This document shows positions 1 to 11,057 of a stretch of 64,000 bases of DNA, in pieces. Each line of letters starts with the position of its first letter. Position 1 is the stretch's first letter. Source of the stretch: Argopecten irradians (Eukaryota; Mollusca; Bivalvia; Pectinida; Pectinidae); contig NC_091134.1 of assembly GCF_041381155.1 (NCBI RefSeq), forward strand, positions 33,919,540-33,983,539, in the 5' to 3' direction. Made by a program: the position numbers and the translations under genes. The notes beneath the pieces are model-generated. The model was not told where the DNA came from, ran no database searches, and worked only from the letters and a program-made list of their open reading frames with translations.

Positions 1-3000
1 TCCCCTACTAATTACCCACCTTTTCCCTGTCCTAATATTCCCCTACTAATTACCCACCTCTTTCCTGTACTGATATTCCCCTACTAATTACCCACCTCTT
101 TCCTGTCCTAATATTCCCCTACTAATTACCCACCTCTTTCTTGTCCTAATATTCCCCTAATAATTACCCACCTCTTTCCTGTAATAATATTCCCCAACTA
201 ATTACTCATCTCTTTTTTATCCTAATATTCCCCAACTAATTACCCACCTCTTTTTTATCCTACTATTCCCCTACTAATTACCCACTCTCTTCTTGTCCTA
301 ATATTCCCCTAATAATTACCCACCTCTTTCCTGTAATAATATTCCCCAACTAATTACTCATCTCTTTTTTATCCTACTATTCCCCTACTAATTACCCACC
401 TCTTTCCTGTCCTAATATTCCCCTACTAATTACCCACCTCTTTCCTGTCCTAATATTCCCCTACTAATTACCCACCTCTATTCTGTACTGATATTCCCCT
501 ACTAATTACCAACCTCTTTTTTATCCTAATATTCCCCTACTAATTGCCACCTCTTTTTTTATCCTAATATTCCCCTACTAATTACCCACCTCTTTTTTAT
601 CCTAATATTCCCCTACTAATTGCCACCTCTTTTTTATCCTAATATTCCCCTACTAATTACCCACCTCTTTTTTATCCTAATATTCCCCTACTAATTACCC
701 ACCTCTTTTTTATCCTAATATTCCCCTACTAATTACCCACCTCTTTCCTGTACTAATATTCCCCTACTAATTACCCACCTCTTTCCTGTCCTAATATTCC
801 CCTACTAATTACCCACCTCTTTCCTGTCCTAATATTCCCCTAATAATTACCCACTTCTTTCCTGTAATAATATTCCCCAACTAATTACTCATCTCTTTTT
901 TATCCTAATATTCCCCAACTAATTACCCACCTCTTTTTTATCCTACTATTCCCCTACTAATTACCCACCTCTTTCTTGTCCTAATATTCCCCTAATAATT
1001 ACCCACCTCTTTCCTGTAATAATATTCCCCAACTAATTACTCATCTCTTTTTTATCCTAATATTCCCCTACTAATTACCCACCTCTTTCTTGTCCTAATA
1101 TTCCCCTAATAATTACCCACCTCTTTCCTGTAATAATATTCCCCAACTAATTACCCACCTCTTTCCTGTCCTAATATTCCCCTAATAATTACCCACCTCT
1201 TTCCAGTCCAAATATTCCCCTAACTAATTACCCACCTCTTTCCTGTCCTAATATTCCCCTACTAATTACCCACCTCTTTCCTGTCCTAATATTCCCCTAC
1301 TAATTACCCACCTCTTTCCTGTCCTAATATTCCCCTACTAATTACCCACCTCTTTCCTGTCCTAATATTCCCCTACTAATTACCAACCTCTTTCCTGTAC
1401 TGATATTCCCCTAATAATTACCCACCTCTTTCCTGTCCTAATATTCCCCTACTAATTACCCACCTTTTTCCAGTCCAAATATTCCCCTACTATTTACCCA
1501 TCTCTTTCCTGTCCTAATATTCCCCTACTAATTACCCACCTTTTTCCAGTCCAAATATTCCCCTACTAATTACCCACCTCTTTCCTGTCCTAATATTCCC
1601 CTACTAATTACCCAACTTTTTCCAGTCCAAATATTCCCCTACTAATTACCCACCTCTTTCCTGTCCTAATATTCCCCTACTAATTACCCACCTTTTTCCA
1701 GTCCAAATATTCCCCTACTATTTACCCATCTCTTTCCTGTCCTAATATTCCCCTACTAATTACCCACCTTTTTCCAGTCCAAATATTCCCCTACTAATTA
1801 CCCACCTCTTTCCTGTCCTAATATTCCCCTACTAATTACCCACCTTTTTCCTGTCCTAATATTCCCCTACTAATTACCCACCTCTTTCCTGTCCTAATAT
1901 TCCCCTACTAATTACCCACCTCTTTCCAGTCCAAATATTCCCCTACTAATTACTCATCTCTTTCCTGTCCTACTATTCCCCTACTAATTACCCACCTCTT
2001 TCCTGTCCTAATATTCCCCTACTAATTACCCACCTCTTTCCTGTCCTTCCAAATATTCCCCTACTAATTACCCACCTCTTTCTTGTCCTAATATTCCCCT
2101 ACTAATTACCCACCTCTTTCCTGTACTCAATATTCCCCTACTAATTACCCACCTTTTTCCTGTCCTAATATTCCCCTACTAATTACCCACCTCTTTCCTG
2201 TCCTAATATTCCCCTACTAATTACCCATCTTTTTCCTGTCCTAATATTCCCCTACTAATTACCCACCTCTTTCCTGTCCTAATATTCCCCTACTAATTAC
2301 CCACCTCTTTCCTGTCCTAATATTCCCCTAATAATTACCCACCTCTTTCCTGTAATAATATTCCCCAACTAATTACTCATCTCTTTTTTATCCTAATATT
2401 CCCCAACTAATTACCCACCTCTTTCCTGTAATAATATTCCCCAACTAATTACTCATCTCTTTTTTATCCTAATATTCCCCAACTAATTACCCACCTCTTT
2501 CTTGTCCTAATATTCCCCTAATAATTACCCACCTCTTTCCTGTAATAATATTCCCCTACTAATTACCCACCTTTTTCCTGTCCTAATATTCCGCTACTAA
2601 TTACCCACCTTTTTCCTGTCCTAATATTCCCCTACTAATTACCCACCTCTTTCCTGTCCTAATATTCCCCTACTAATTACCCACCTCTTTCCTGTCCTAA
2701 TATTCCCCTACTAATTACCCACCTCTTTCCTGTCCTAATATTCCCCTACTAATTACCCACCTTTTTCCTGTCCTAATATTCCCCTACTAATTACCCACCT
2801 TTTTCCTGTCCTAATATTCCCCTACTAATTACCCACCTCTTTCCTGTCCTAATATTCCCCTACTAATTACCCACCTCTTTCCTGTCCTAATATTCTCCCT
2901 ACTAATATTCCCCTTTACCCATCTCTTTCCTGTACTAATATTCCCCTACTAATTACCCCCTTTTCCTGTCCTAATATTCCCCTACTAATTACCCACCTCT

Positions 3001-3430
3001 TTCCTGTCCTAATATTCCCCTACTATTTACCCATCTCTTTCCTGTACTAATATTCCCCTACTATTTACCCATCTCTTTCCTGTACTAATATTCCCCTACT
3101 ATTTACCCATCTCTTTCCTGTACTAATATTCCCCTACTATTTACCCATCTCTTTCCTGTCCTAATATTCCCCTACTAATTACCCACCTTTTTCCTGTACT
3201 AGTATTCCCCTACTAATAACCCATCTCTTTCCTGTACTAATATTCTCCTACTAATTACCCACCTCTTTTCTGTCCTAATATTCCCCTACTAATTACCCAC
3301 CTTTTTCCTGTCCTGCTATTCCCCTACTATTTACCCACTTCTTTCCTATCCTTCTATTCCCCTACTAATTACCCACCTCTTTCCTGTCCTACTATTCCCC
3401 TACTAATTACCCACCTCTTTCCTGTACTGA
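1..3430. repeat. 38-bp satellite array, about 90 copies
   Basis: A head-to-tail array of a 38-bp unit, plus-strand form TCCCCTACTAATTACCCACC followed by TCTTTCCTGTCCTAATAT. The array is open at the left edge. Variants are frequent: CTGTACTGATAT, CTGTAATAATAT, CCAGTCCAAATAT, TTTTTTATCCTAATAT and CCCCAACTAATTACTCATC. The variants recur in blocks of several units (for example near 130-280, 285-400, 830-960, 970-1080 and 2320-2500), which suggests higher-order repeats. The unit is pyrimidine-rich on plus and purine-rich on minus. The array lies in the intron after exon 9 of the minus-strand WDTC1 gene and its last copy touches that exon. Confidence 0.97.
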
Positions 3431-6400
3431 TTTCCCTCTGTTTCTCCTCCACTTCCATCTCGGCCTTCATCATGGCGGCTGCAGCAGCTCCTGTGGCTGT
3501 GTGTAGTCCATTACTCACTCCGTTAGTTGTCCCATTTTTGTGTAAACTAAATCCGTTGTTATGGGAACATGCAGCTTCTGTAAGAAATTGAAATAACCAA
3601 TCATTACATTTTCTACTTCATTACAAACATTTTTGTTATTTGGAGTATATTTTCTTCTTCTTTCCCCTTTATGTATAACTATATGACCCTGCATAATGTT
3701 AAGTATTTGCTAGCCTCCGCTTAACTTTCCTAATACATCCAAGCAAACTAAACTATTACTGCTCAGATTTTTATAAGTTTACGTATGATCTCGCTAAATT
3801 GGGTTTATAATGGTTAAAAGCATTAAGTGTAATATTATCAACACTAACCTTTAACAAAGCCATTTGCAGCTAAAACCATTGATATGTCAAACTTCTCTGG
3901 TACCCTGTTGTTGTTGATATCAAATAAGTAGATCTGTTCTCCACCAAGGTTAACAAGGAGCTCACGTCCATCGGGACTAAAAGTCACATAGGTTGCCGCC
4001 AAAGTTCTGTAGCGTTTTTTATAGTCTAACTGCTTCTGGGGCAAGTGTCCTGTACAAAATAAACACAGGCTAAATTTCAAAATTGTGAAATATTTTTTAT
4101 ATCTAAGTTTATAATATTATTTAAATGCTGATTCATTTAGAATACATGATATACTGACTCATTATGACACCCATAATTTTATCTAAGGAGTCCACAGTAA
4201 TTTGCAACGGGAAAACAATGCATTTAAACTGCAAGTTGATGTCACTAAATATGTACTAAAAAATAAACTACTACGGGTAGTCATAATATTATCTAAAATA
4301 TAAGTTGAAAGCAATTTTACTAGCTAGAGATTGACTGAAAATATTCTTCACCATACTTTCATTTGACATAGTGCTTAGTAAAAACTATTTGATATTTTTT
4401 TCCTCTTTTGATTAAAAATTCTGCCAAGGAGTAGAGCAGGAGGCTGGAATGTCAATATAGATACAGCTAACTATTTATTATTTAAATCAGGATTACCAAA
4501 GCTAGTCACTGATAAAAAATGACAGTCAATTAATGAACAGAGATGACCAATTAGTAGGGAAGTTCTGTACCTGCTATATAATACTTGACACAGCCCTGTG
4601 GTAAGGTAAAGTCTTCTGGTGGGTTGTTGGTTGTAACGTCAGACATTTCCCAGGGTAATCTGTAACAAAACATTTCATTGGTGATTTGATTCTGGTAGGC
4701 ATTGCATGATTGGTTGTTTTGTTATTCTATTTGATGGCTACATTAGAGCAATTCTCACTGTTTGTATTGTTCTCAGTGTACTTTCAGTTTAAGAACAATA
4801 ATCTAAACATGCCATCTTCAATTATCACATGGAAATTATTTAGACTTTGATCTTCACATCTGAAATTCAATTCTCAAAAAGCACTTTGCCATTTAATAAA
4901 ATTTGAAAGATTTAAGAAATCTTCACAAAAACTGAACAAGAGATCCCAGAGGGATCTTGGCGCCCACCTAAGAACGATCTTTGTCTGACAAAGGCAAGAG
5001 GGATCTTTTCTCTGCTTTTCAAGCTTTTACTACATATTACTACACATGAAATTTCAGAAAGATCCTTTGACTGCTTTCTGAGATATATAACGGTAACAAA
5101 CTTTAATCATCAAAATCCTTGATGGCTACCTGTCGGCCATCTTGTTCACCGATCGGTCCTAAAATGCAATATGCAAAACTAGACCCCTAGAAGAATCTGC
5201 ACATACAATTTGAGACAGATCCCTTCAGAACATTCTTAGACATAGCGGAAAAAAAACTTCAATTGTCAAAATCCAAGATGGCGTTCTGTCGGCCATCTTG
5301 TTCACTGATCTGTACCAAAATGCAATATGCATAACCAGAGACCTAGGGGAACATGTACATGAAATTTCAGACAGATCACTTCAGTACTTTCTAAGAAATA
5401 GTGGTAACAAGCTTCAATTATCAAAATCCAAGATGGCGTCCTGTCGGCCATCTTGTTCACCGATGGGTCTGAAAAAGCAATATGCACAACTAGACCCCTA
5501 GGGGAACTTGCACATGCAATTTGATACAGATCCCTTGAGTACTTTCTGACAAATAGTGGTAACAAGCTTTAACTATCAAAATCCAAGATGGCGGCCTGTC
5601 GGCCATCTTGTTAATCAATCGGTCCCAAAATGCAATATGCACAACTAGACCCCTAGGGGAATCTGCACATGCAATTTGAGACAGATCCCTTTATGACTTT
5701 CTGAGAAATAGCTGTAACAAAGTTCAATTGTCAAAATCCAAGATGGCGGCCTGTCGGCCATCTTGTTCATCGATCGGTCCCAAAATGCAATATGCACAAC
5801 TAGGCCCCTAGGGGAACCTGCACATGCAATTTGAGACAGATCCCTTCAGTATTTTCCGAGAAATAGCGGTAACAAACTTCAATTGTCAAAATCCAAGATG
5901 GCTGCCTGTCGGCCATCTTGTTAACCGATTGGTCCCAAAATGCAATATGCACAACTAGGCCCCTAGGGGAACTTACATGTGAAATTTGAGAAGGATCCCT
6001 TCAGTACATTCTGAGAAATAGCGGTAACAAACTTTAACTATCAAAATCCAAGATGGCTGCCTGGCGGCCATTTTGTTGACCGATTGGTCCCAAAATACAA
6101 TATGCACAACTAGGGCCCTAGGGGAACCTACATATGAAATTTGAGAAACACCCCTTTAGTACATTCTGAGAAATAGCGGTAACAAGAATTGTTAACGGAC
6201 GGAAGGTGGACGGACGGACGGACGACGGACGACGGACCATGGACAAAAAGCGATTGGAATAGCCCACCATCTGTTGATGGTGGGCTAAAAAATAAACAAG
6301 AGATCCCAGAGGGACCCACCAAAGAATGATCTACACCTGACAACAGAAAGAGAGATCTTTTCTCTGCTTTTCAAACTTTTACTACATACTAAGAAATTTG

Positions 6401-9400
6401 AGAAAGATCCTTTTAGTACTTTGTGAAATATATAGCTGTACCAAACTTCAACTATCAAAATTAAAGATGATGGCCTGTCGGATGTCTTGTTCACTGATCA
6501 GTTCCAAAATGCAATATGCACAACTCGGACCTAGGGGAACCTGCGCATGAAATTTGAAACAAATCCCTTCATTGCTTTCTGAGAAATAACGGTAACAAAC
6601 TTAATTGTCAAAATCCAAGATGGCGGCCTGTCGGCCATCTTGTTCATTGATCAGAACCAAATGCAATATGCATAACTAGGAACCTAGGGGAACCTGCACA
6701 TGAAATTTGAGAAGGATTTCTTCATTGCTTTCTGAGAAATAGCAGTTACAGACTTTAACTATCAAAATCCAAGATGGCAGCCTTTAGGCCATCTTGCTGA
6801 CCGATCAGTCCCAAAATGCAATATGCACAACTAGGGCCCTAGGGAAACCTGCATGTGAAATTTGAGCCTGATCCCTTCAGTACTTTCTGAGTGATAGCGG
6901 TAATGAGAATTGTTATTGGACGGAAAGACAGAGGGACGGACGGACAGACGACGAACCACGGATGAAAGGCATTTGAATAGCCCACCATCTGATGATGGTG
7001 GGTTAAAAATATAAAATATGTCTTGTACTCCAATCAAACATAACAATACCTGCTGCTGGGTTCGGCTGGCAGCTTCATGCTCTTACAGCTCAGCATCCGG
7101 CGATCATATAGACGGACGTAGGGGTCATTGGCACCGACGGCCAGCAGGTCAGGCCGAAGGGGGTTTACCGTGAGACACTTGGCCTCGGCACTCCCTCCCA
7201 TGTGAGCATTAAGGTTAATCAGGACGTTCTGAGGATTACCATTACCGCGGCTTTTCTCTGGTGTCCTCAAATCATGTTGCCTGCAATATATACTTTTAAA
7301 TAGAATTTAGTTTTCTTTTTTCAAAAATGGCTATTACCATACATGTAACTATCATTCTGGTCAAAACCATGATGAAATGATGTTTTGCATGATTTTTAAA
7401 TGCATTGAAATACTAATATGTTGTCTAAAATTAGGTGATCAAATTCTAAAACGAATGATAAATTATCTGAAGAAATAAGGATACCTCATGATCAGCATAT
7501 ACAAGAATTCCACAGAAGTGGATGTGTCGTCTGCAGCGCATCATAAAAAATAGTTATTTACAATTGAAAATATTGTTAATAATTAGGTGAAGTTATCAAG
7601 TCCTGTAACTCTTGCAAATATTGATGGATTTTGACCAGTAGCAAACCCATCTAAGATCTCATTGATTAGCTGCAATAATGTAGCTCAAAAGACTTTTAGA
7701 CAGAAAATGGTGTCGTCTTTAGAGCTACAATTGGTGCCTATTACTGCTAATGGAGCAAAGTAATGATTATGCAAACCATTATAAAACGTTTATTTGCATT
7801 TTATCTTATTTGTTCGATATCGCTTACTTACTAGGCATTAAATTTGAACCACATAGATTATGAAATTCCCACCGAGGCATTATTTTTTTACATGATACAT
7901 ATGAAGGTCTTTCTGAAGGGGATTTTTACGGCAAGTCCATAAATTGTGAATATGACGTCGTGTGAGCGGTACGGTAGATATTAAGAATGGTAGTTATGTT
8001 TGATTTGGAGAAAAATAATATGTAAATTCATGAATACGTATAAAATAATTGGAAACCTACTTAAAAGTATAGAAAACTGTGCCCGAGTGATTTTCGGAGG
8101 CAGTGCTCCACTACGACACATAGGGACCAATTCGTACCCGGCTGAAAGGTATAGTCGGCCAGGTACGTATATTCGTTCTACTCATTAATATAAAGCAATA
8201 CAACAAATTTGGTTGAAATCGGACAATAAATACTTAAGTTATTGAGCTGAAATCATGTTTTGACGATTTTTAAAGTCCAGTAACTTTTGCAAATATTGAC
8301 AGATTTTGACCGGTATCGAACCCATAAAAGATCTCATTGATTTAAAGCAATACACCAAATTTGGTTGAAAGTTATCAAGCAGAAACCATGGATTTATCTG
8401 TTTTGATGATTTTAAAGTCCTATAACTCTTGCAAATATTGACGGATTTTGACCATTATCAAACTCGTCTGAGATCTCATTGATATAAAGCAATATACAAA
8501 ATTTGGTTGAAATCGGACAATAAATAATTAAGTTATTGCATGGAAACCATTTCCCGGACGCCGACGCAGACACCGACGCCAACATAGTGATACCTAAGTG
8601 TCGCTCTTGTGTTGCAGGTGACACAAAAGGCTAAACCAACTTTGATAATCACTGAATACATAGCATGTATATCTTTGAACTAATTTTTTTTTTTTATGAA
8701 AGCATTCGATCCAACATTTATTTAAAGAAACCTTGGAGTCAATGGGTATTCAGCAGACTTACATTATGGTACCATCTTCAGCAGCACTCCAGAACATAAA
8801 TGGGACAGTGGGTGCCACAGCTAGGCGTTTTACCCGCCCAGCGTGGGAGGAGAAAACCTGGGTTGTCTCTTGTGAGTTGATGTCATGTACACGGATCTTA
8901 CAGTCTGCTGCACCAGTAACTATCACAGAATCATTGGAGCTTGGCAGGAACTGGAATCATACATTCAGATAGAATAATGTAGAAAAAATAATACTAACCA
9001 AACATGTCAATTGAGTTATAAATTTAAGAAATCTAAGGATTGTAAAATTTGTTATAACAATATCTTTTACAGGAACAGAATCAAAATGCAATGTGTACTA
9101 CAAGTGATAAAATAAAGTAACACAAAAAACAATATAAAGTAATTCATTTTGCTTTTCGTACATGCGCAATCGCTACTACATTTCATATAAGGCACTGTAC
9201 CACACATTTTTTTCAGGATGCAATCAATAATTTTTAATATTTTAATCTTGAAGTAAAATTATAAGCTCAAACTTTTCAATGGTGGTAATATATTGTGTAA
9301 AGTAAATAACTTTTGTAACTGAAGAAAAATACTAATTCGTCTGCTCCAGTTTTTAAACAGAACAAATATCATTTGTCAGCGGTGGAGCATTCTTTAACAA

Positions 9401-11057
9401 TAGCAAGGTTCACTGTCTACTGTATTTAATACATCAAAATAATTACCTTAACAGAGAAGATGTTTCCCTGGTGTCCGGTTCGAATGATAGATAACGGTCT
9501 ATGGAGGAATGGATCCCAGACTATCACTTGTACATCATCAGAGCCACTGGCTAGTAATCTAAAATAAATAAACATATAACTCACTTCATAAAATGTTTAA
9601 ACACTAATGATGTAATTTGCTGTTATATTGTACGCATGGACATATATAGGTCCCTACTGGTTTAAATGCTTCAATCTAGTATGTCTTACAGGTGTGAACT
9701 GATCGTCAATTTTTTTAAAATTTACTTGTTGTACATTGAATTGAATTGAATAGAATTGAAGAGTTTAACGTACCGTCACATATGCGAAAAGATAGGAAAT
9801 GGAGTAGGAAGAGCAAAGTATGTAGAGAAAGCATAGAGTGGGAGGAGTTGTCTGCTATACCTATAATTTGGAAGACAACATTTTGATGATATTGAGATAT
9901 CACATATACTCACGATCCTTTGTCATTCCATTCAAGACAGTTCACACATCCTTGATGACCCTAAAATACATGAAATACTCAATGTTTACATTTTCAAGAT
10001 ACATGTAATTCAATTACATTAAGATGATTTTTAATTTATCAAAATGTGTTAAATGACAATACACAAGTATCTTTATGTAAAATATGCTTTTATCATGATC
10101 AGCATCAATGATACCGTAACGTATACCTGGTACTGTACTATACAGATAACTTAAAAAATAATTACCTGTAGTTCATGATCCAACCCAAGTCTGCTAATAA
10201 AATCACCTGTCACTTGTAACTCTCTTTGGAATGTCAATCTGCATTTTTCCTACAATTAAGAAAGTAAATATTAAAAAGATGTTTATCCTTTCACATATAA
10301 TGTACCACAGTACAGAGAATCTAAAGGGTTAAATGCAATATATACGTATATCAAAAGATGTTTATCCATATATATATATGCAATATATGCATAACAGAGT
10401 TTTCCTAATGTGATACATCATGTAAAATTTTTAGCTATAAACACTAGATTCACAAATACCTCTAGATCTTTATCCCACTCCAATTAATTGATCAGTATAA
10501 ACTAATTATCATGAATTGATTATCCTTTATAATTTGTGCCTTCAACCTCCATTTATGTAAAATCATGCATATATGCATGTCCATCAAATCCAATACTGAC
10601 ACCAGAAATATATACAAATGTACATGTTCATGTTTACATCTAATTTATGCTTCTGCTGATAAAATATATAGATATAACACCTTTAAAGTTTTTCAACACC
10701 AGCTGACATTGATAACTTGACAGTGATCAAGACATTTCCTCCATTATGTATGCAGTTATTTCTATAATAGCTAGCAAATTCAATGTTTGATAACTGTAGT
10801 ACAGAACTTACTCAACCAACCCGATTAAAAAGACTTGTATGTACAGCTTATGATGTTTTCATATCACACATTTTTCTGAACAGAGTATATGCATAATATA
10901 AACTTATTTTAACTGCTCACATAAAATGTAAATACATATGACTATGACTCGATATAATATGAGCATACGGTAATATATATATAACATCAATTTCTTTGAA
11001 ACTTACATCCGTTTCTCTTCTGAACTTGCTGTTTAATTTCTGAGAAGCAAACGCCAT
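3428..11057 (-). CDS. WDTC1: WDTC1 orthologue (WD40 and TPR repeat protein), 5' nine exons, partial
   Basis: Coding exons, in transcript order: 11007-11057, 10166-10249, 9914-9960, 9447-9558, 8763-8950, 7050-7280, 4571-4659, 3849-4049, 3428-3577 (end of the last uncertain). Phases join without a break over ~384 codons. The start is the ATG at 11057 (MAFASQKLNSKFRRET). Visible WD40 units include GHQGCVNCLEW..LLASGSDD..VIVWD (residues ~46-76), GHQGNIFSVKF..VIVTGAADCKIRVHD, HAGRVKRLAVAP..FWSAAEDGTIMQHDLR, EAKCLTVNP..LLAVGANDPYVRLYDRR and ATYVTFSPDGRELLVNLGGEQIYLFD. These match human WDTC1 in order and spacing, including the poorly conserved TNGVSNGLH stretch in exon 9. Human WDTC1 is ~677 residues, so the TPR region and last WD repeats lie left of the window, beyond the satellite. 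Family role: DDB1-binding substrate receptor of CUL4 ubiquitin ligases (DCAF9), linked to fat metabolism (adipose in flies). Introns hold pearl elements and another tandem-core element. Donors CAG|GTAATT and AAG|GTAATT are used. Confidence 0.93.
4934..6288. mobile_element. pearl-type (Helitron-like) non-autonomous element A, seven core repeats
   Basis: Starts AACAAGAGATCCCAGAGGGA with a short stem-loop (AGATCC/GGATCT). It carries seven tandem core units of ~155 bp, each with AAAATCCAAGATGGCGGCC, GGCCATCTTGTT, CCCAAAATGCAATATGCAC, CTAGGGGAACCT and TTTCTGAGAAATAGCGGTAAC. An ACGG-rich microsatellite follows (6193-6240). It ends in a perfect hairpin at 6261-6286 (AGCCCACCATC, 4-nt loop, GATGGTGGGCT). 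This layout is that of bivalve pearl elements. It has no ORF and lies in a WDTC1 intron. Confidence 0.85.
6294..7006. mobile_element. pearl-type element B, three core repeats, tandem to element A
   Basis: Same family as the element at 4934-6288 and same orientation. It begins AAACAAGAGATCCCAGAGGGA only a few bases after the terminal hairpin of element A. Three core units follow, then an ACGG-like microsatellite (6915-6960) and the hairpin AGCCCACCATC..GATGGTGGG at 6979-7004. The head-to-tail arrangement with almost no spacer suggests insertion next to the end of an existing copy, or an unequal exchange. It has no ORF. Confidence 0.82.
7590..8632. mobile_element. non-autonomous element with ~145-bp core repeats and GACGCC microsatellite, interrupted
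   Basis: Three degenerate copies of a ~145-bp unit (AACTCTTGCAAATATTGA.., GATCTCATTGAT.., AAATTTGGTTGAAATCGGAC) start near 7600, 8275 and 8418. The right end has the short microsatellite CCGGACGCCGACGCAGACACC (8555-8580) and the tail AGTGATACCTAAGTGTCGCTC..GCAGGTGACACAAAAGGC. The design of tandem core plus microsatellite plus tail is that of Helitron-like miniature elements, but the sequence family differs from pearl. The first unit is separated from the rest by ~480 bp of unrelated DNA (7690-8170). It lies in WDTC1 intron 5. Confidence 0.55.

Noticed and set aside
1..3430. CRISPR array
   Set aside because: The units are contiguous 38-bp repeats without unique spacers, in a clearly eukaryotic context with introns.
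5298..7046. Short frames on both strands within the WDTC1 introns
   Set aside because: They are translations of pearl core repeats and the ACGG microsatellite, apart from the piece at 7050-7280, which is WDTC1 exon 6.
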